Positions 32,852-43,622 of a stretch of DNA of 64,000 bases are shown here, piece after piece. This DNA is from Urophycis tenuis. Lineage: Eukaryota; Chordata; Actinopteri; Gadiformes; Phycidae. The stretch lies in assembly GCA_036785325.1 (NCBI GenBank), contig JAXIVH010000001.1:554001-618000 (forward strand), given 5' to 3'. The notes under the pieces were generated by a model. The model made no database searches. It was not told where the DNA came from and saw only the letters and a list, made by a program, of their open reading frames with translations. Numbering within the stretch: position 1 is the first letter of the stretch; each line of letters begins with the position of its first letter. A program made the translations under genes and the position numbers.

Positions 32852-33440
32852 TCGGCGACAGAGCCTTCTCCTCAGCAGCACCCCGACTCTGGAACTCACT
32901 CCCCCAATCTGTTTGTGACTTCCCCTCAGTTCCCACATTCAAATCCTGTTTAAAAACATACCTCTTCTCACAAGCCTACGACCTCCCCCATCCATAACCC
33001 TAACCATCCCCTCGCTTGCCCTCTCCTCCTCATGCCCCGTCACCCCCTCATCCCACCCCGCCACTATCCCCTGCATCTCGGCCCATTGGACTGCTATTGC
33101 TCCTGTCCTGTCCTTATGTCTTGTCTTGTGTATGTATGTATCTCTGAATGTATGTATGTATGTATGTATGTACCTCTGTATGTATGTATGTATGTATGTA
33201 TGTATGTATGTATGTATGTATGTATGTACCTCTGTATGTATGTATGTATGTACCTCTGTATGTATGTATGTATGTATCTCTGTATGTATGTACCTCTGTA
33301 TGTATGTATGTATATATGTATGTATGTATGTATGTATCACTGTATGTATGTATATATGCGGTACTGTCGTCTTTCTTTGTTCTTTGTTTCATTGTGTAAA
33401 CGACTTTGGGTCTCTAAAAAGCGCTATACAAATAAAATGA

Positions 33441-33484
<44 letters not shown>
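32852..33484 (+). mobile_element. L2-type LINE 3' end, second copy, with TATG expansion
   Basis: Very similar to 2052-2459: LWNSLPQSVCDFPSVPTFKS-like C-terminus, the same CATCTCGGCCCATTGGACTG 3' UTR and the same GCGCTATACAAATAAAATG tail plus (TTA)n. Here the TATG stretch of the 3' UTR has expanded to about 230 bp. Confidence 0.8.
33128..33358. repeat. (TATG)n microsatellite with CCTC interruptions
   Basis: Blocks of TATG separated by TACCTCTG/TATCTCTG interruptions. All ORFs through it (poly-CMYV or THIY) are artefacts. Confidence 0.95.
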
Positions 33485-33485
<1 letters not shown>

Positions 33486-34036
33486 AACGCCTACCTGATT
33501 CAACCTACATATGAGATTCCAAGCAGCACCATTGCTAATGATTTAGAGACTCTTCTGATGCAAAATGTGCTGCATCAGAACACTAAAATCAGCCTTTAAT
33601 CATGCTCTGCACAGCTACAGCATCTATAAACAATGTCAGGCAATGAATGATCAAGCCCTGGTGTCAGGCATAGATATTCCTGCTGATTTAAACGGGTGGA
33701 ATCATTCACTGTGAAAAAGGAATGGACACAATTTCAAAGCCACAAAGGGCTTTTAGGAAAAGCTTTCAAAGCTTTAAAATCCAAGTGCTTACTTGTTGTT
33801 GAGTAAAGTGGTAGCTAATCTCATTAGCTCATTCTACAAGAATGAAATATCCTCTGCCCCACATTGGAAAAAAAATGTTGCATTGTCACAGAGGAGGCGT
33901 GTGTCCGAGAGCTCTACTGTTGGTGTGTGTATCTGTGCGTGCATGTGTATCAGAGCTCTACTGTTGGTGTGTATGTGGGTGTGTACTAGAGCACTAGTGT
34001 TGGTGCGTGTGTGAGTGTATGTTTGTGCATGTGTAC
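33485..34036. other. ank2 intron, nothing recognised
   Basis: Ends with several imperfect GTGTGTGTAYCAGAGCTCTA repeats (about 33898-34050), 45-65 bp apart. These contain TACCAGAGCTCTAG, resembling the exon end CTAGAGCTCTG plus GTAC donor at 34037. This may be another small array seeded by a splice junction. Confidence 0.5.
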
Positions 34037-34234
34037 CAGAGCTCTAGTATTGGGGTTAGCCCTCTTGTCCAGGAGTAGTTTGGTGACTTTGTAGTGGCCA
34101 CAGTGGGCCGCGACATGCAGCGCGGTCAGGTAGTCAAGTGTGACATCATCAACAGGCGCCTTGTGCTGCAGCAGATGCTTCACACAATCCACATGGTCTC
34201 CTTGGGCAGACATGTGCAGTGGAGACAGCCCATT
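34037..34234 (-). CDS. ank2: ank2 exon, two ANK repeats NGLSPLHMSAQGD...NPNTRAL (66 aa)
   Basis: 198 bp, reading NGLSPLHMSAQGDHVDCVKH, then the ankyrin-B-diagnostic stretch LLQHKAPVDDVTLDYLTALH, then VAAHCGHYKVTKLLLDKRAN ending PNTRAL. Ankyrin-G has a clearly different sequence here, so this exon gives the best paralog call in the window. Acceptor AG at 34235-34236, donor GTACAC. Confidence 0.97.
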
Positions 34235-35156
34235 CTGGGATCGGGTCAAAGAACAAAACATAGAGGTTTGATAGGCTCTATGTCCGATTGCTTCAACATT
34301 ATTTGTTGGACAGATAAAAAAAAAGTTTTGTGAAAGCACCATTGTGCTCTTCACTATAAAACAATTGTCTCAAGATATTTGTTGCATGTCTGCTAATGCT
34401 AAAAGAATTTGAATAATATAATAAACATTTCTTAATATAAATAATAACAGTTTATCAATTTAATTATCCTGTTTAAGCAGCCTAATGCTAACGCTAGAGG
34501 TCTTTCACCTGCTGTATGTGAAATAAGACAAGAAATGTGTTTGCAAATGCTGACTTAGAATTTAATAAATGAAATGCATGTAAACGTTCACTGTAACAAA
34601 ACAGGAAATAAAACATATGTCTGATATTGTTTTGGAAATATTTAATAATAAAGCATCTGATGCATCTGAGCCGATTGAAAGGTGCTTCAAAACAGCAACA
34701 CTTACACTTTGTTATTTACTATACATTCAATTCTATCCAAAATGTAGTCATAATTTATTACTGATATTGTTTTGGAAATACGTAACATAGAGCATTTGAT
34801 GCATCTGAGTCGATTGAAAGGTACTTTTAAAAAGGTGCTTTAAAACAGCAACACTTACACTTTGTTATTTACTATACATTCAATGCTATCCACAATTTAG
34901 TCATAATTTAGCAAGCACTATTTTCAATGCGACAAACGTGACATATAGGGAGCTGTGTGATACATATCATTAAGGAGTAGGAAGGGGTTAGGAATGTACT
35001 CAGCGATGTGTGCAGGTAGACAACTGACATTGTGGATTAAACAATTTGGCTGCGAATCCAGCACTTTACCCACTGGCCAACCCCATTTTTTATCAATTCT
35101 CTCACATAGTTTCCATCCATTGGTGTTATATTCTGTAAAGCAGGCTGTGACTCTAC
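34235..35156. other. ank2 intron with a 140-bp tandem duplication
   Basis: 34621-34760 and 34761-34908 are near-identical neighbours beginning CTGATATTGTTTTGGAAATA; the second copy has a small insertion. Nothing else recognised. Confidence 0.75.
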
Positions 35157-35255
35157 CTTTGTCCGGGCTAACATGGGTGCTCCCTTTTCCAGCAGAATCT
35201 CAACAGCTGGGTCATGTCCACTCCTCGCTGCACAGTGTAGTGGGGTGAGCCCATC
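35157..35255 (-). CDS. ank2: ank2 exon, ANK repeat DGLTPLHCAARSG (33 aa)
   Basis: Reads DGLTPLHCAARSGHDPAVEI then LLEKGAPMLARTK. CAG acceptor at 35256-35257, donor GTAGAG. The 3' splice site follows directly on a 440-bp compound TG/TATG/TCTG tract. Confidence 0.95.
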
Positions 35256-35258
35256 CTG

Positions 35259-35700
35259 AGACACACAAACACATACACACATACATACATACATACAGAC
35301 ACACACATATACATACATACAGACATACAGACACACACACATACATACAGACACACACACATACATACAGACATACAGACACACACACATACATACAGAC
35401 ATACAGACACACACACATACATACAGACACACACACATACATACAGACACACACACATACATACAGACATACAGACACACACACATACATACAGACATAC
35501 AGACACACACACATACATACAGACATACACACACACACACATACAGACACACACACATACATACAGACACACACACATACATACAGACATACAGACACAC
35601 ACACATACATACAGACATACACACACACACACATACATACAGACACACACACATACATACAGACATACAGACACACACACATACATACAGACAAACGCAC
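35259..35700. repeat. compound ACAT/ACAG/CA repeat abutting a splice acceptor
   Basis: Units such as ACATACATACAGACACACAC, many in 18-40-bp higher-order blocks. On the transcript strand it is TG/TATG/TCTG-rich and ends directly at the CAG acceptor of the exon at 35157-35255. Confidence 0.95.
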
Positions 35701-35830
35701 AGATGCAGAAACATACAAAATGGTGGGCAGTAATGAGCGTAAGTATTGGTTTAAACAGCAGAGGGCAGCATAGTGTGTGTGGCACTGTATGAACAGTATG
35801 TATGTTGCATATGATATATGCAGTAATCAC

Positions 35831-35929
35831 CCTTGTCTTAGCGTCAATCTGAGCTCCTCTGTCCAGCAGCAGCGCCACCATGTTGGTGTTCCCTCGCTTG
35901 GATGCAACATGCAGAGGAGTGATGCCATT
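35831..35929 (-). CDS. ank2: ank2 exon, ANK repeat NGITPLHVASKRG (33 aa)
   Basis: Reads NGITPLHVASKRGNTNMVAL then LLDRGAQIDAKTR. Donor GTGATT; acceptor AG at 35930-35931. The whole polypyrimidine region of the upstream intron is replaced by about 220 bp of TGTGTC/TG repeats (35935-36153 on the plus strand as CACAGA). Confidence 0.95.
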
Positions 35930-35934
35930 CTGGA

Positions 35935-35985
35935 AACAGACACAGACACAGACACACACACACACACACACAGACACAGACACAG

Positions 35986-36017
<32 letters not shown>

Positions 36018-36116
36018 AGACACAGACACAGACACACAGACACACAGACACACACACACACACAGACACAGACACAGACACAGACACAGACACAGACACA
36101 GACAGACAGACAGACA

Positions 36117-36153
<37 letters not shown>
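35935..36153. repeat. (CACAGA)n/(CA)n repeat abutting a splice acceptor
   Basis: Alternating CACAGA and CA blocks; transcript strand TG/TCTGTG. It lies immediately upstream of the acceptor of the exon at 35831-35929. Confidence 0.95.
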
Positions 36154-36157
<4 letters not shown>

Positions 36158-36359
36158 TCACCATTGTAATTTCTGGTACGCTGAGTGAAACACATCCCAA
36201 TGATATTAAGTAAATAATATTATTGATTACAAAAAGTGTTGGGTAAGTCAAAAGTTATAGACAAACATCTTCAACTGCATGAGTACCAAACAAACACCCA
36301 GGAGGTCACTGGCAGCCCTGCAGCTTACTAACATCCAGATAAGTAAAAATTAAAGTTAA

Positions 36360-37250
36360 AGTGATGGTTCGGAGTAAAATTCACCCTGAGGTAATTTCCA
36401 CCAATAATCCAGCCAAATACCCCCTCAGATGCATTTTTAGCGACGGTCAATATTGATCAAGTTTAGGGGTATAAGCCGAATGGCTTAGTATTGGAGTGTC
36501 CGGTACTGTGTGTATATCTCGTAAATTACCCCACTAATAATGCTTGGATTGTTACCCAACTTCTGTAGTAGTACATATATGGTCTGTACTCACAAAACGA
36601 GGCATTTTAAAGTTTGTAAGTACACCAGGAGTTTATTTAAAAGAGCACTTTTCTGATAGCTTCAACTCTCTGTTGCTAAGGCTACTGCTGCGTCTCTTCC
36701 GTCTTTCCGGATAAGTTCGTAAAAGTCCTCTTCAAAACTCACAAGTGTAAGGAAAAGGTTCAACACTATTCAACACTCCATCGAAATGTATTGACAACTG
36801 GAATAATTGAATGCATGAAATTAGATGGAGTGTTGAATTCACTAACTTTTTCCTTACACTTGTGAGTTTTGAAGAGGACTTTTACGAACTTATCCGGAAA
36901 GACGGAAGAGACATCGACGCAGCGGTAGCCTTAGCAACAGCTAGTTGAAGCTATCAGAAAAGTGCTCTTTTAAATAAACTCCTGGTGTACTTACAAACTT
37001 TAAAATGCCTCGTTTTGTGAGTACAGACCATATATGTACTACTACAGAAGTTGGGTAACAATCCATGCATTATTAGTGGGGTAATTTACGAGATATACAC
37101 ACAGTACCGGACACTCCAATACTAAGCCATTCGGCTTATACCCCTAAACTTGATCAATATTGACCGTCGCTAAAAAAGCATCTGAGGGGGTATTTGGCTG
37201 GATTATTGGTGGAAATTACCTCAGGGTGAATTTTACTCCGAATCATCACT
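36360..37250. mobile_element. TTAA-flanked long-inverted-repeat transposon, copy 2
   Basis: TTAA at 36356-36359 and 37251-37254. Left arm AGTGATGGTTCGGAGTAAAA, right arm its complement with one mismatch (AATCATCACT). The arms meet almost directly near 36800-36820, so this is a coreless foldback derivative of copy 1. Low divergence between arms suggests relatively recent formation. Confidence 0.85.
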
Positions 37251-37279
37251 TTAAAATAAATGGGAATAGATGGAGTTAC

Positions 37280-37378
37280 CCTGGCTGTGAAGTCCACAGC
37301 AGCTCCTCTGTTCAGCAACAGAGTAGAGACATTTACGTTGCCATAGTGTGCAGCGATGTGCAGTGGGGTGAAGCCACT
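37280..37378 (-). CDS. ank2: ank2 exon, ANK repeat SGFTPLHIAAHYG (33 aa)
   Basis: Reads SGFTPLHIAAHYGNVNVSTL then LLNRGAAVDFTAR. Acceptor AG at 37379-37380, donor GTAACT. NRGAAVDFTAR favours ankyrin-B over ankyrin-G (NRAAAVDFTAR). The donor lies only 30 bp from the right end of a TTAA-flanked foldback transposon (36360-37250). Confidence 0.96.
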
Positions 37379-38453
37379 CTAGCAGGGAAAGAGTAGAATC
37401 ACGATGAATTACATAACAAGATTAAGATGAATTCATAGACAATGAATGGCAGAATGCAGAAGGGAAATATTCACTTTTTCAGAAAGGTTAGTAGAAAGCA
37501 AGAGCGGAGAAAGAAATATGAAAGAATAGTAATAGTTATATATCTGAAGTAAAAGTGTGATAGAGTGATAGCTAGACAGCTAGACAAACAAATAGACAGC
37601 AAACAGGGCAATATGTAACATTCCCATGAAGAAGCAAAGCTGTGAAAAGAAAGACGAATGACAAATAATATAAAAAAATAAAATCACTATGAAAAAAAAA
37701 ACAATAAAAACATCAGGCAGAAGATATATGCATTATATAACACATGTTACAGCCAACATCTGGGTCATGCATGATGTACTTATAACAAGTGACAAATAAC
37801 TTGAAGCACTGTCCATATAAAAAATAAAGCGAAAGTTCCTAGTAAAAGAAGTATAAGACAGCAGAGGCATTCAACAGCTCTGCTGTTTGTGTAACACTGA
37901 CACATATGAGACACATATTTCTATATGAGTTACATGCATCTATCAAGGACAGCGTTGGATCACTGCTTACCTTCCCATTCTGATAGAGATGATGCAATTC
38001 AATTAGGAAAAAGAATTCACTTAAAGGTCAGCTAGACAGCATGTTTCATAAAGGAATAGCACTGCCAACATGTGTTTGTGACTACACATGCTGTAATCCC
38101 AATAGACGAGAGACAAAAAAACAATAAACCCTTGGTTTAAAGATTTGCCGATTGAATAATGTTCAAGCAAAATAGAAAATGATCAAACCCATAACATACC
38201 AGTCAAACAACAATAAATATACCATTCACTGGAATATTATATGTACATTGCATTATGTTCCACTTTAAGCCATGCAAGCTAGGTTATATATACAGTTATA
38301 GTTTCTTTCAACGCAAGTCTGTATAGCCAATATGAGGCAATGTTGTGCTGTGTCATCAGAAGAACATGCTGACATTCAATTGAACCCTGTTACATAGCAG
38401 GTCAGGTATAATAAAGACATTGAAAGTGAAGTTGTGAGGAGAAGAATGTGTAC
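37379..38453. other. ank2 intron, nothing recognised
   Basis: A-rich intronic sequence between the microexon and the SGFTPLH exon. No repeat family recognised. Confidence 0.5.
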
Positions 38454-38477
38454 CTCTGTGGTTCTATTGACCATCAT
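38454..38477 (-). CDS. ank2: ank2 24-bp microexon encoding MMVNRTTE
   Basis: Eight codons, MMVNRTTE, exactly filling the gap between NADVQSK and SGFTPLH in vertebrate ankyrins. CAG acceptor at 38478-38479 and GTACAC donor at 38453-38452, both phase 0. Too short for ORF calling and found only by looking for the missing linker. It is isolated: 3.9 kb from the previous exon and 1.1 kb from the next. The segment contains an NRT sequon, irrelevant in a cytosolic protein. Confidence 0.93.
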
Positions 38478-38885
38478 CTGGTTGGAACAGCGTAGGGAAG
38501 GAGACAGTGGGGTGGGAGGGATCGTTGAGTGAGGGAGGTTGGTTAATATTAGTTATCAGGGAAAGGCATGACATCACAAGGCACGATGAACTCAAAACTC
38601 CATTTTGAGTTCATCGTACATTTTTAACACAAAGAGTTTAACTTTCAAACTTTTGTTTGAAACTTAGTTTCAAACAAAACAACCCAAGCTGTATGATACA
38701 AGTGGGTCATATCAATACAGTAACAATACTAGGATTTAATTAAATTACAAACATATTCCTCACCCATGACAATGAATAACTGCATTTCAACAATATAGAT
38801 TAAACTTACACTTACACATATACATCTCAAAATGTACATTAACTAAATATTTATTTAATATTTTATCAATATACTGTACATATAT
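38478..38885. other. ank2 intron with small hairpins
   Basis: Perfect short hairpin GATGAACTCAAAA/TTTTGAGTTCATC at 38585-38613 and a TTTGTTTGAAAC/GTTTCAAACAAA inverted repeat near 38651-38678. No coding sequence beyond the microexon. Confidence 0.6.
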
Positions 38886-39528
38886 TAGTGTTGTAGTACT
38901 CGAGTCCGGTCTTGGATTCCAGACCGGTCTCGAGACCATTTTTTGCTCACTCCGTCTCGTCTCGGTCTCGAAAGCAAAAACACTCGGTTTTGACTCGGAC
39001 TTGACCTTCATTGGAAGGAGTCGGACTCATAATTTGAGACCGAGACAACGAGACCAGCCCCCCCCCCCCCATTTCATGGTATATTCTAAAATATGAACCA
39101 TTACAAATATTCGTATTTCAATAATAATAAAAAAAAACATTAATGACTGCCTGGTGTGAAAATATATCCCATGGTGCTATCCTGCGCAGCAAAGATATTG
39201 ATACAATGTTTGCCTAAACACCATATACTATACGTATACTATACATCATATCATGCAATAAATGCAGATATATCGTATCATATATATATATATATATGAC
39301 TCCAGCTGAGTTCCTAGCCTTAAAGTATTGTTCAGAGAAGAAGTTTGGTAGACAAGTGTGTGCTACTGCTATAGCGAACACTCCCCACTCTACCCTTCGT
39401 GAATTTAACGGTTGAATATGATACTTGAGTGATGTTAAACGTAAGTAAATCATGAAAATCTGCTCTTTTTGATCGGTCTCGATGCGGTCTCGACTCGGAC
39501 TCGACATATGCGGTCTCGTTCCCATCAC

Positions 39529-39530
<2 letters not shown>
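38886..39530. mobile_element. non-autonomous DNA element with TCTCG-rich termini
   Basis: Left end TAGTGTTGTAGTACTCGAGT leads into repeated CGGTCTCGAGACC/TCTCGTCTCGGTCTCG; right end reads CGGTCTCGATGCGGTCTCGA to CCCATCACTA. The ends are approximately inverted. This TCTCG-rich type is common in fish. The flanking TA repeats make target duplication unreadable. Confidence 0.6.
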
Positions 39531-39559
<29 letters not shown>

Positions 39560-39561
<2 letters not shown>

Positions 39562-41015
39562 ATATATATACACACTACTCGCAAAAAGTTTGGGATATTC
39601 GGCTTTCGGGTGAAATTTCAGGATTAACCTTAAATGCACTATTTGACCTTTACAGGGGAACTTAATTTGAGCTTCTCTAAACTTTTGAATGCACATGTCC
39701 AACTGTTCATTGTTTCAGTACTTTCTGCACAACTTGCTGTTCTCTAACAAGGAGCTGAACAGCAAAATTCACAACAGGTGTTTGATCCATGAATCGACCA
39801 ATCCTGGTTCAATCAGAATTGGTATCTAAACAGTCTTCTTCATCATGCTGTTCACATTTTGACATTATGAGACCATGACGACACCTAACAATTGATCAAC
39901 CATTGTGAGGCTTCAAAGAGTGTCATCAGCAGGTTTCAACAGAGATACGGAGACTGTGAAAGTCACAGAAAGGCAAAGAAGTGGACGTCCTTTGGCCACA
40001 CCCCACACTTCCTTGTCAACAGTACCCTGCAGAACCGGATGATGACTGCCACTCAACTCCAGGCACATTTAAGGGAGGTGAGAGGCACCCAAGTGTCACA
40101 TCAGACCATTCAAAACTGTTTACATCAGCATGGTGTGCATGCTAGATGATCTGCAAGGGGACCACACGACCAGGCACAGGCGCCATCGTCTTGCATGGAC
40201 CAGGAGCATTTAACTGGATGAGGGACCAGTGGTCCTCAGTGCTGTTCTCTGATGAAAGTAGATTCACATTGAGCAGAAATTATGGCTGCCAACGATGTTG
40301 GAGATGTCAAGGAGAGAGATATGCATCAGCCACTGTTGTCACCAGACGAGCCTTTGGTGGTGGTGGTGGTGGTGGTGGTGGTGGTGTTAGTGTGAGCAGG
40401 CGTGTCTAGTCAATACAGAAATATAACTGCCCTACACTTTGTGAATGGTACAGTGACACACCCATACTACCTGAATAACATAATTAATCCACTCATTGTG
40501 CCCCTGTATGAACAACACAGGTCTAATTTCATCTTCATGGATGACAATGCTCCAGCTCATCGAGGTCGCATCATTAGGGAACGGCTGCTGGAGACTGGGG
40601 TACCTCAAATGGAGTGGCCTGCACTCTCCAGACCTGAATCCCATAGAAAACCTATGGATCAGCTGAGTCGCCGTGTAGAGGCTGGTAACTCTGTACCCCA
40701 GAACCTCAATGACCTGAGGGCTGCCCTTCAAGAGGAGTGGGATGCCATGCCTCAGCAGACAATAAGTCAACTTGTGAACAGTGAGGGAGACGTTGTTGTC
40801 ATGCTCTAATTGATGCTCAAGAGCACATGACAAGTTATTGAGACATTGACAGTTTTTTTTGTGGTATACCCACCACTGGTGTTGGCTTTTGTTTCAATAA
40901 TTTTTTTTGCGATGAGGAAATCACCATTGCATGCTTCTACTTAAATGCCCTACTTGACCTACCTGTAGTGAAAACTTATATATATATACTTATATATATA
41001 TATACTACTCAAAAA
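39560..41015 (+). mobile_element. Tc1-like transposon, decayed
   Basis: Ends contain CTACTCGCAAAAAGTTTGGG (39577) and TACTACTCAAAAAATATATG (41003). A TTAAATGCMCTAYTTGACCT phrase occurs near both ends in the same orientation (39632 and 40943). Coding remnant listed separately. Confidence 0.7.
39892..40809 (+). pseudogene. Tc1-like transposase pseudogene
   Basis: Three frames. 39892-40149: helix-turn-helix part with VISRFQQRYGDCESHRKAKK and NRMMTATQLQAHLREVRGTQ. 40146-40409: first catalytic Asp in LFSDESRFTLSRN and a Gly-rich stretch expanded by GGT repeats (40354-40386). 40402-40809: second Asp in FIFMDDNAPAHRGRIIRERL. The region around the third acid is frameshifted (reads RPESHRKPMDQLSRRVEA instead of the usual NPIENLWDQLSRRVEA). 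Inactive. Confidence 0.85.
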
Positions 41016-41515
41016 ATATATGTGCATATCTACATATCTCCCATACCAATGAAAAATTGCAGATTAACAATATAGATAATTACAAACATAAATATGTCAA
41101 CCACAACAATGAATAACTGCATATTACAGATGTTGATGATCAATCATGTCAATGAATACCAGCATATATATGATACCAACAGCTCAACCATTCTTTTACA
41201 TGACAACCTCATAAAATTAAAGGGATCTCTATAAAACAAAACCGCTCCAATCCGCATTCCCCAATCTCAGATCTCTATATGCTGCTGAGGATCAAGGTTA
41301 TTTTTTGTACCCAGTGATCTAACAGCTATCTTTGTTACCAATTAGAGCCCTGCATTAGCTTCCAAGGTGCAACAGGGAAGCAGTCTATCCATCATGCTAA
41401 AGCTCACTACTCCATGATAACAGCATGATACAAAAGTCAATTGGGTTCATTTGGCAAAGGTAACCACACATCAAACACACATTAGCTTTCATAACATTAG
41501 ATACTCAGACATTAA
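41016..41515. other. ank2 intron, nothing recognised
   Basis: A/T-rich intronic sequence between the Tc1 remnant and a hAT-like MITE. Confidence 0.5.
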
Positions 41516-42170
41516 CAGGGCCAGGGTGGGACCTATTTTCAGCCTGGGAATTTCACTTGAACCATGTCCTACTGCTTGGGCTAACTGCTGGAGTTTACAT
41601 GTTGATTTTCACAAATTATATTTGTGATTCGTTATGGCTTAACAAAAATTAACTAGGCTAATGATGAATTGGTTTAAGCTTTTAAATGCTCATGTTGGCA
41701 TTGCAAAGGTAGCAAATAGCTAAATTATTTATGTTGCTAATTAATCATAGATCCACGCCTGTAACTTGTGCCTGTCCTCTGAACAGGTCAGTCACTTTGG
41801 CACATTTGGCAGCATCTTCTTCCAGCGCCCTTTTTTTTTAAACCTGGCTTTTCTGCTCCTCCTGGCCTTTTTCTGCTCTCCATAACCAACGACACTGGTC
41901 GCGTTTCTGTTCTCTCATCTGTTACTGGTACCGTTAAATAAGAGACCAACCATGGATCCAACCAACTCAGATATTAGGGAGGGGAGAAGTACCTTAGATT
42001 GTATAATCCATATGCTGGGGCTGAAATGTCAGACGAATGAAGAACGTCTACTTTAGGAAATGATAAATTAATGGTCAAAGTTATTTTTCCCCACTCAGAC
42101 AAAAGACATTTGAAAATGGAGCGGCCCACCGGGAAACCTCCGGAACCTCCCGATGGCCACCCCCGGCCTG
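41516..42170. mobile_element. hAT-like non-autonomous element
   Basis: Left CAGGGCCAGGGTGGGACC and right GGCCACCCCCGGCCTG are imperfect inverted termini. Flanks GACATTAA and GTCATTCA match 6/8, compatible with an old 8-bp duplication. No transposase remains. Confidence 0.5.
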
Positions 42171-42364
42171 GTCATTCATACATTGGAGTCCCATTTAATG
42201 GAGCCATTGTTTTCTCTCCTCCACCCTGTGTCAACTCACTTTCAATCAACTCCCTTCTAAACCCTCTTTCTCCTCCTTCCACTCGTCCCACTACACTCCT
42301 CTTTCACCCTGCTTTTCCACCACTCCCCGCACATTCCCTCATCTGCCATACCTTCCATCCTCAC

Positions 42365-42550
42365 CTTGGATTGAACGTCTGCGTTGTGGTCATTCTGCAG
42401 CAGTAGGGCAGCTGATTTGGTGTCGTCCTTGCGGGCGGCAATGTGCAGGGCAGGCAGCCGCACCTTGCCTTTGGTGTCGTGCTCCAGCAGCAGGGAGACC
42501 ACAGAGTTGTGGCCCTGCTGAAGGGCAATGGCCAGTGGGGTGAAGCCATC
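42365..42550 (-). CDS. ank2: ank2 exon, two ANK repeats DGFTPLAIAL...NADVQSK (62 aa)
   Basis: A 186-bp exon, DGFTPLAIALQQGHNSVVSL through KVRLPALHIAARKDDTKSAA to NDHNADVQSK. Here the second repeat lacks four residues, which is why the exon is 186 and not 198 bp; this irregular repeat is conserved in ankyrins. Acceptor AG at 42551-42552, donor GTGAGG. DDTKSAALLLQNDHNADVQSK is a strong ankyrin signature. Confidence 0.96.
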
Positions 42551-42770
42551 CTGGGGTAGGAGTGAGGGAGAGGGGGTGAGCGTTGGATGAATATCAATAA
42601 AAGAAGGAAATACAAATTTAAGAATTAGAATTACAATTAAAGCGTGAAAAACAGAGTGAGAGAAAATGCATGGAAGAAGTCTAGAAGAAGGAAAAGACAA
42701 CACGAAGGGATTGTGTAAGAAAAGTATGTATTGAAGGAAATTGTAAGGAGATACATACACACCAGCCTAC

Positions 42771-42869
42771 CTCTGTGGCAATGCTCTGGTTGCCTTCATT
42801 CTCCAACAGGTAGCGCACCACTTCAAGGTGATTTTCCTGGGCAGCCATGTACAGTGGAGTAAAGCCATT
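42771..42869 (-). CDS. ank2: ank2 exon, ANK repeat NGFTPLYMAAQEN (33 aa)
   Basis: Reads NGFTPLYMAAQENHLEVVRY then LLENEGNQSIATE. The LYMAAQEN helix is specific to this repeat position. Acceptor AG at 42870-42871, donor GTAGGC. Its first 39 bp and adjoining intron were duplicated to 44594-44826. The coordinate of the donor side rests on counting 33 whole codons. Confidence 0.94.
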
Positions 42870-43205
42870 CTATAGAGGGCACACAGAAAGAAATACACAC
42901 AGAAACACACACACAAGCAGGTACATAGTCACAATATTTTACATGGAATAAGAACCTCCTGATGTTATAATTATTGTGCATAGGAATGCACAATGTAGAT
43001 ATCCCTTTTCGTCATATTATTCTTTTTCACACTAAATTTCTGCAATTAATGGAAGCTAAATGACTGACCCTCGAGATTTCATTCAAACTGTATTACAAAG
43101 GTCTACTTGTGTATTTTTATTTTTTGGAAACATCAATAATTTTTGAGATATTTGCAAGATAGCATTGAGCCTAGCTTGCCGTTTGACTCTGCTAATTTTT
43201 TTCCA
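42870..43205. other. ank2 intron, source of a duplicated segment
   Basis: 42878-42966 (CACACACAAGCAGGTACATA then CTCCTGATGT) is homologous to 44760-44820. Together with the adjacent exon start it was copied to 44594-44826. Confidence 0.75.
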
Positions 43206-43290
43206 GTTGTCAACCCGGCGGCATAGCTCAGTGAGTAGAGCGTGTGTTCCACAACCAGAGGGTTGGTGGTTCAATCCCCACCTCAACTAA
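43206..43290 (+). mobile_element. tRNA-derived SINE head
   Basis: GGCGGCATAGCTCAGTGAGT carries an A box and GGTTCAATCC a B box; the D and T stems pair. The acceptor stem has no partner and the anticodon stem is poor, so it is a SINE head rather than a tRNA gene. Confidence 0.5.
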
Positions 43291-43318
43291 ATTCTTCTTG
43301 ACTTCTATATTCTAATAT

Positions 43319-43622
43319 AGGGGCAGCCGCGACCTACTGGTTAGGGCTTCGGACTTGTAACCGGAGGGTTGCCGGTTCGAACCCCGACCAGTACGAATGG
43401 CTGAAGTGCCCTTGAGCAAGGAAGCTAACCCCTCACTGCTCCCCGAGCGCCGCTGTTGCAGGCAGCTCACTGCATCGGGTTTAAATGTGTGCTTCAACTC
43501 ACTGTGTGCCTCACCATCACTGTGTGCTGAGTGTATTTCACTAATTCACGATTGGGTTAAATGCAGAGACCAAATTTCCCTCACGGGATCAAAAGAGTAA
43601 TTCTTCTTCTTCTTCTTCTTCA
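43319..43622 (+). mobile_element. tRNA-derived SINE with L2-like tail
   Basis: Head GGGGCAGCCGCGACCTACTG with B box GGTTCGAACCCC (43373), a central region, and tail AATTTCCCTCACGGGATCAA followed by (TTC)n at 43602-43622. The tail resembles L2/Rex1 LINE 3' ends, the usual source of its mobilising machinery. Confidence 0.75.

Noticed and set aside
33032..33514. Long CMYV-rich and THIY-rich frames
   Set aside because: Translation of (TATG)n on both strands.
35037..36251. Long VCVC/HTHT-rich frames overlapping ank2 exons
   Set aside because: Read-through of TG/TCTG repeats into true exons; only the 99-bp exons with GT-AG borders are kept.
43206..43290. Functional tRNA gene
   Set aside because: A and B boxes are present but the acceptor stem lacks a partner; better explained as a SINE head.
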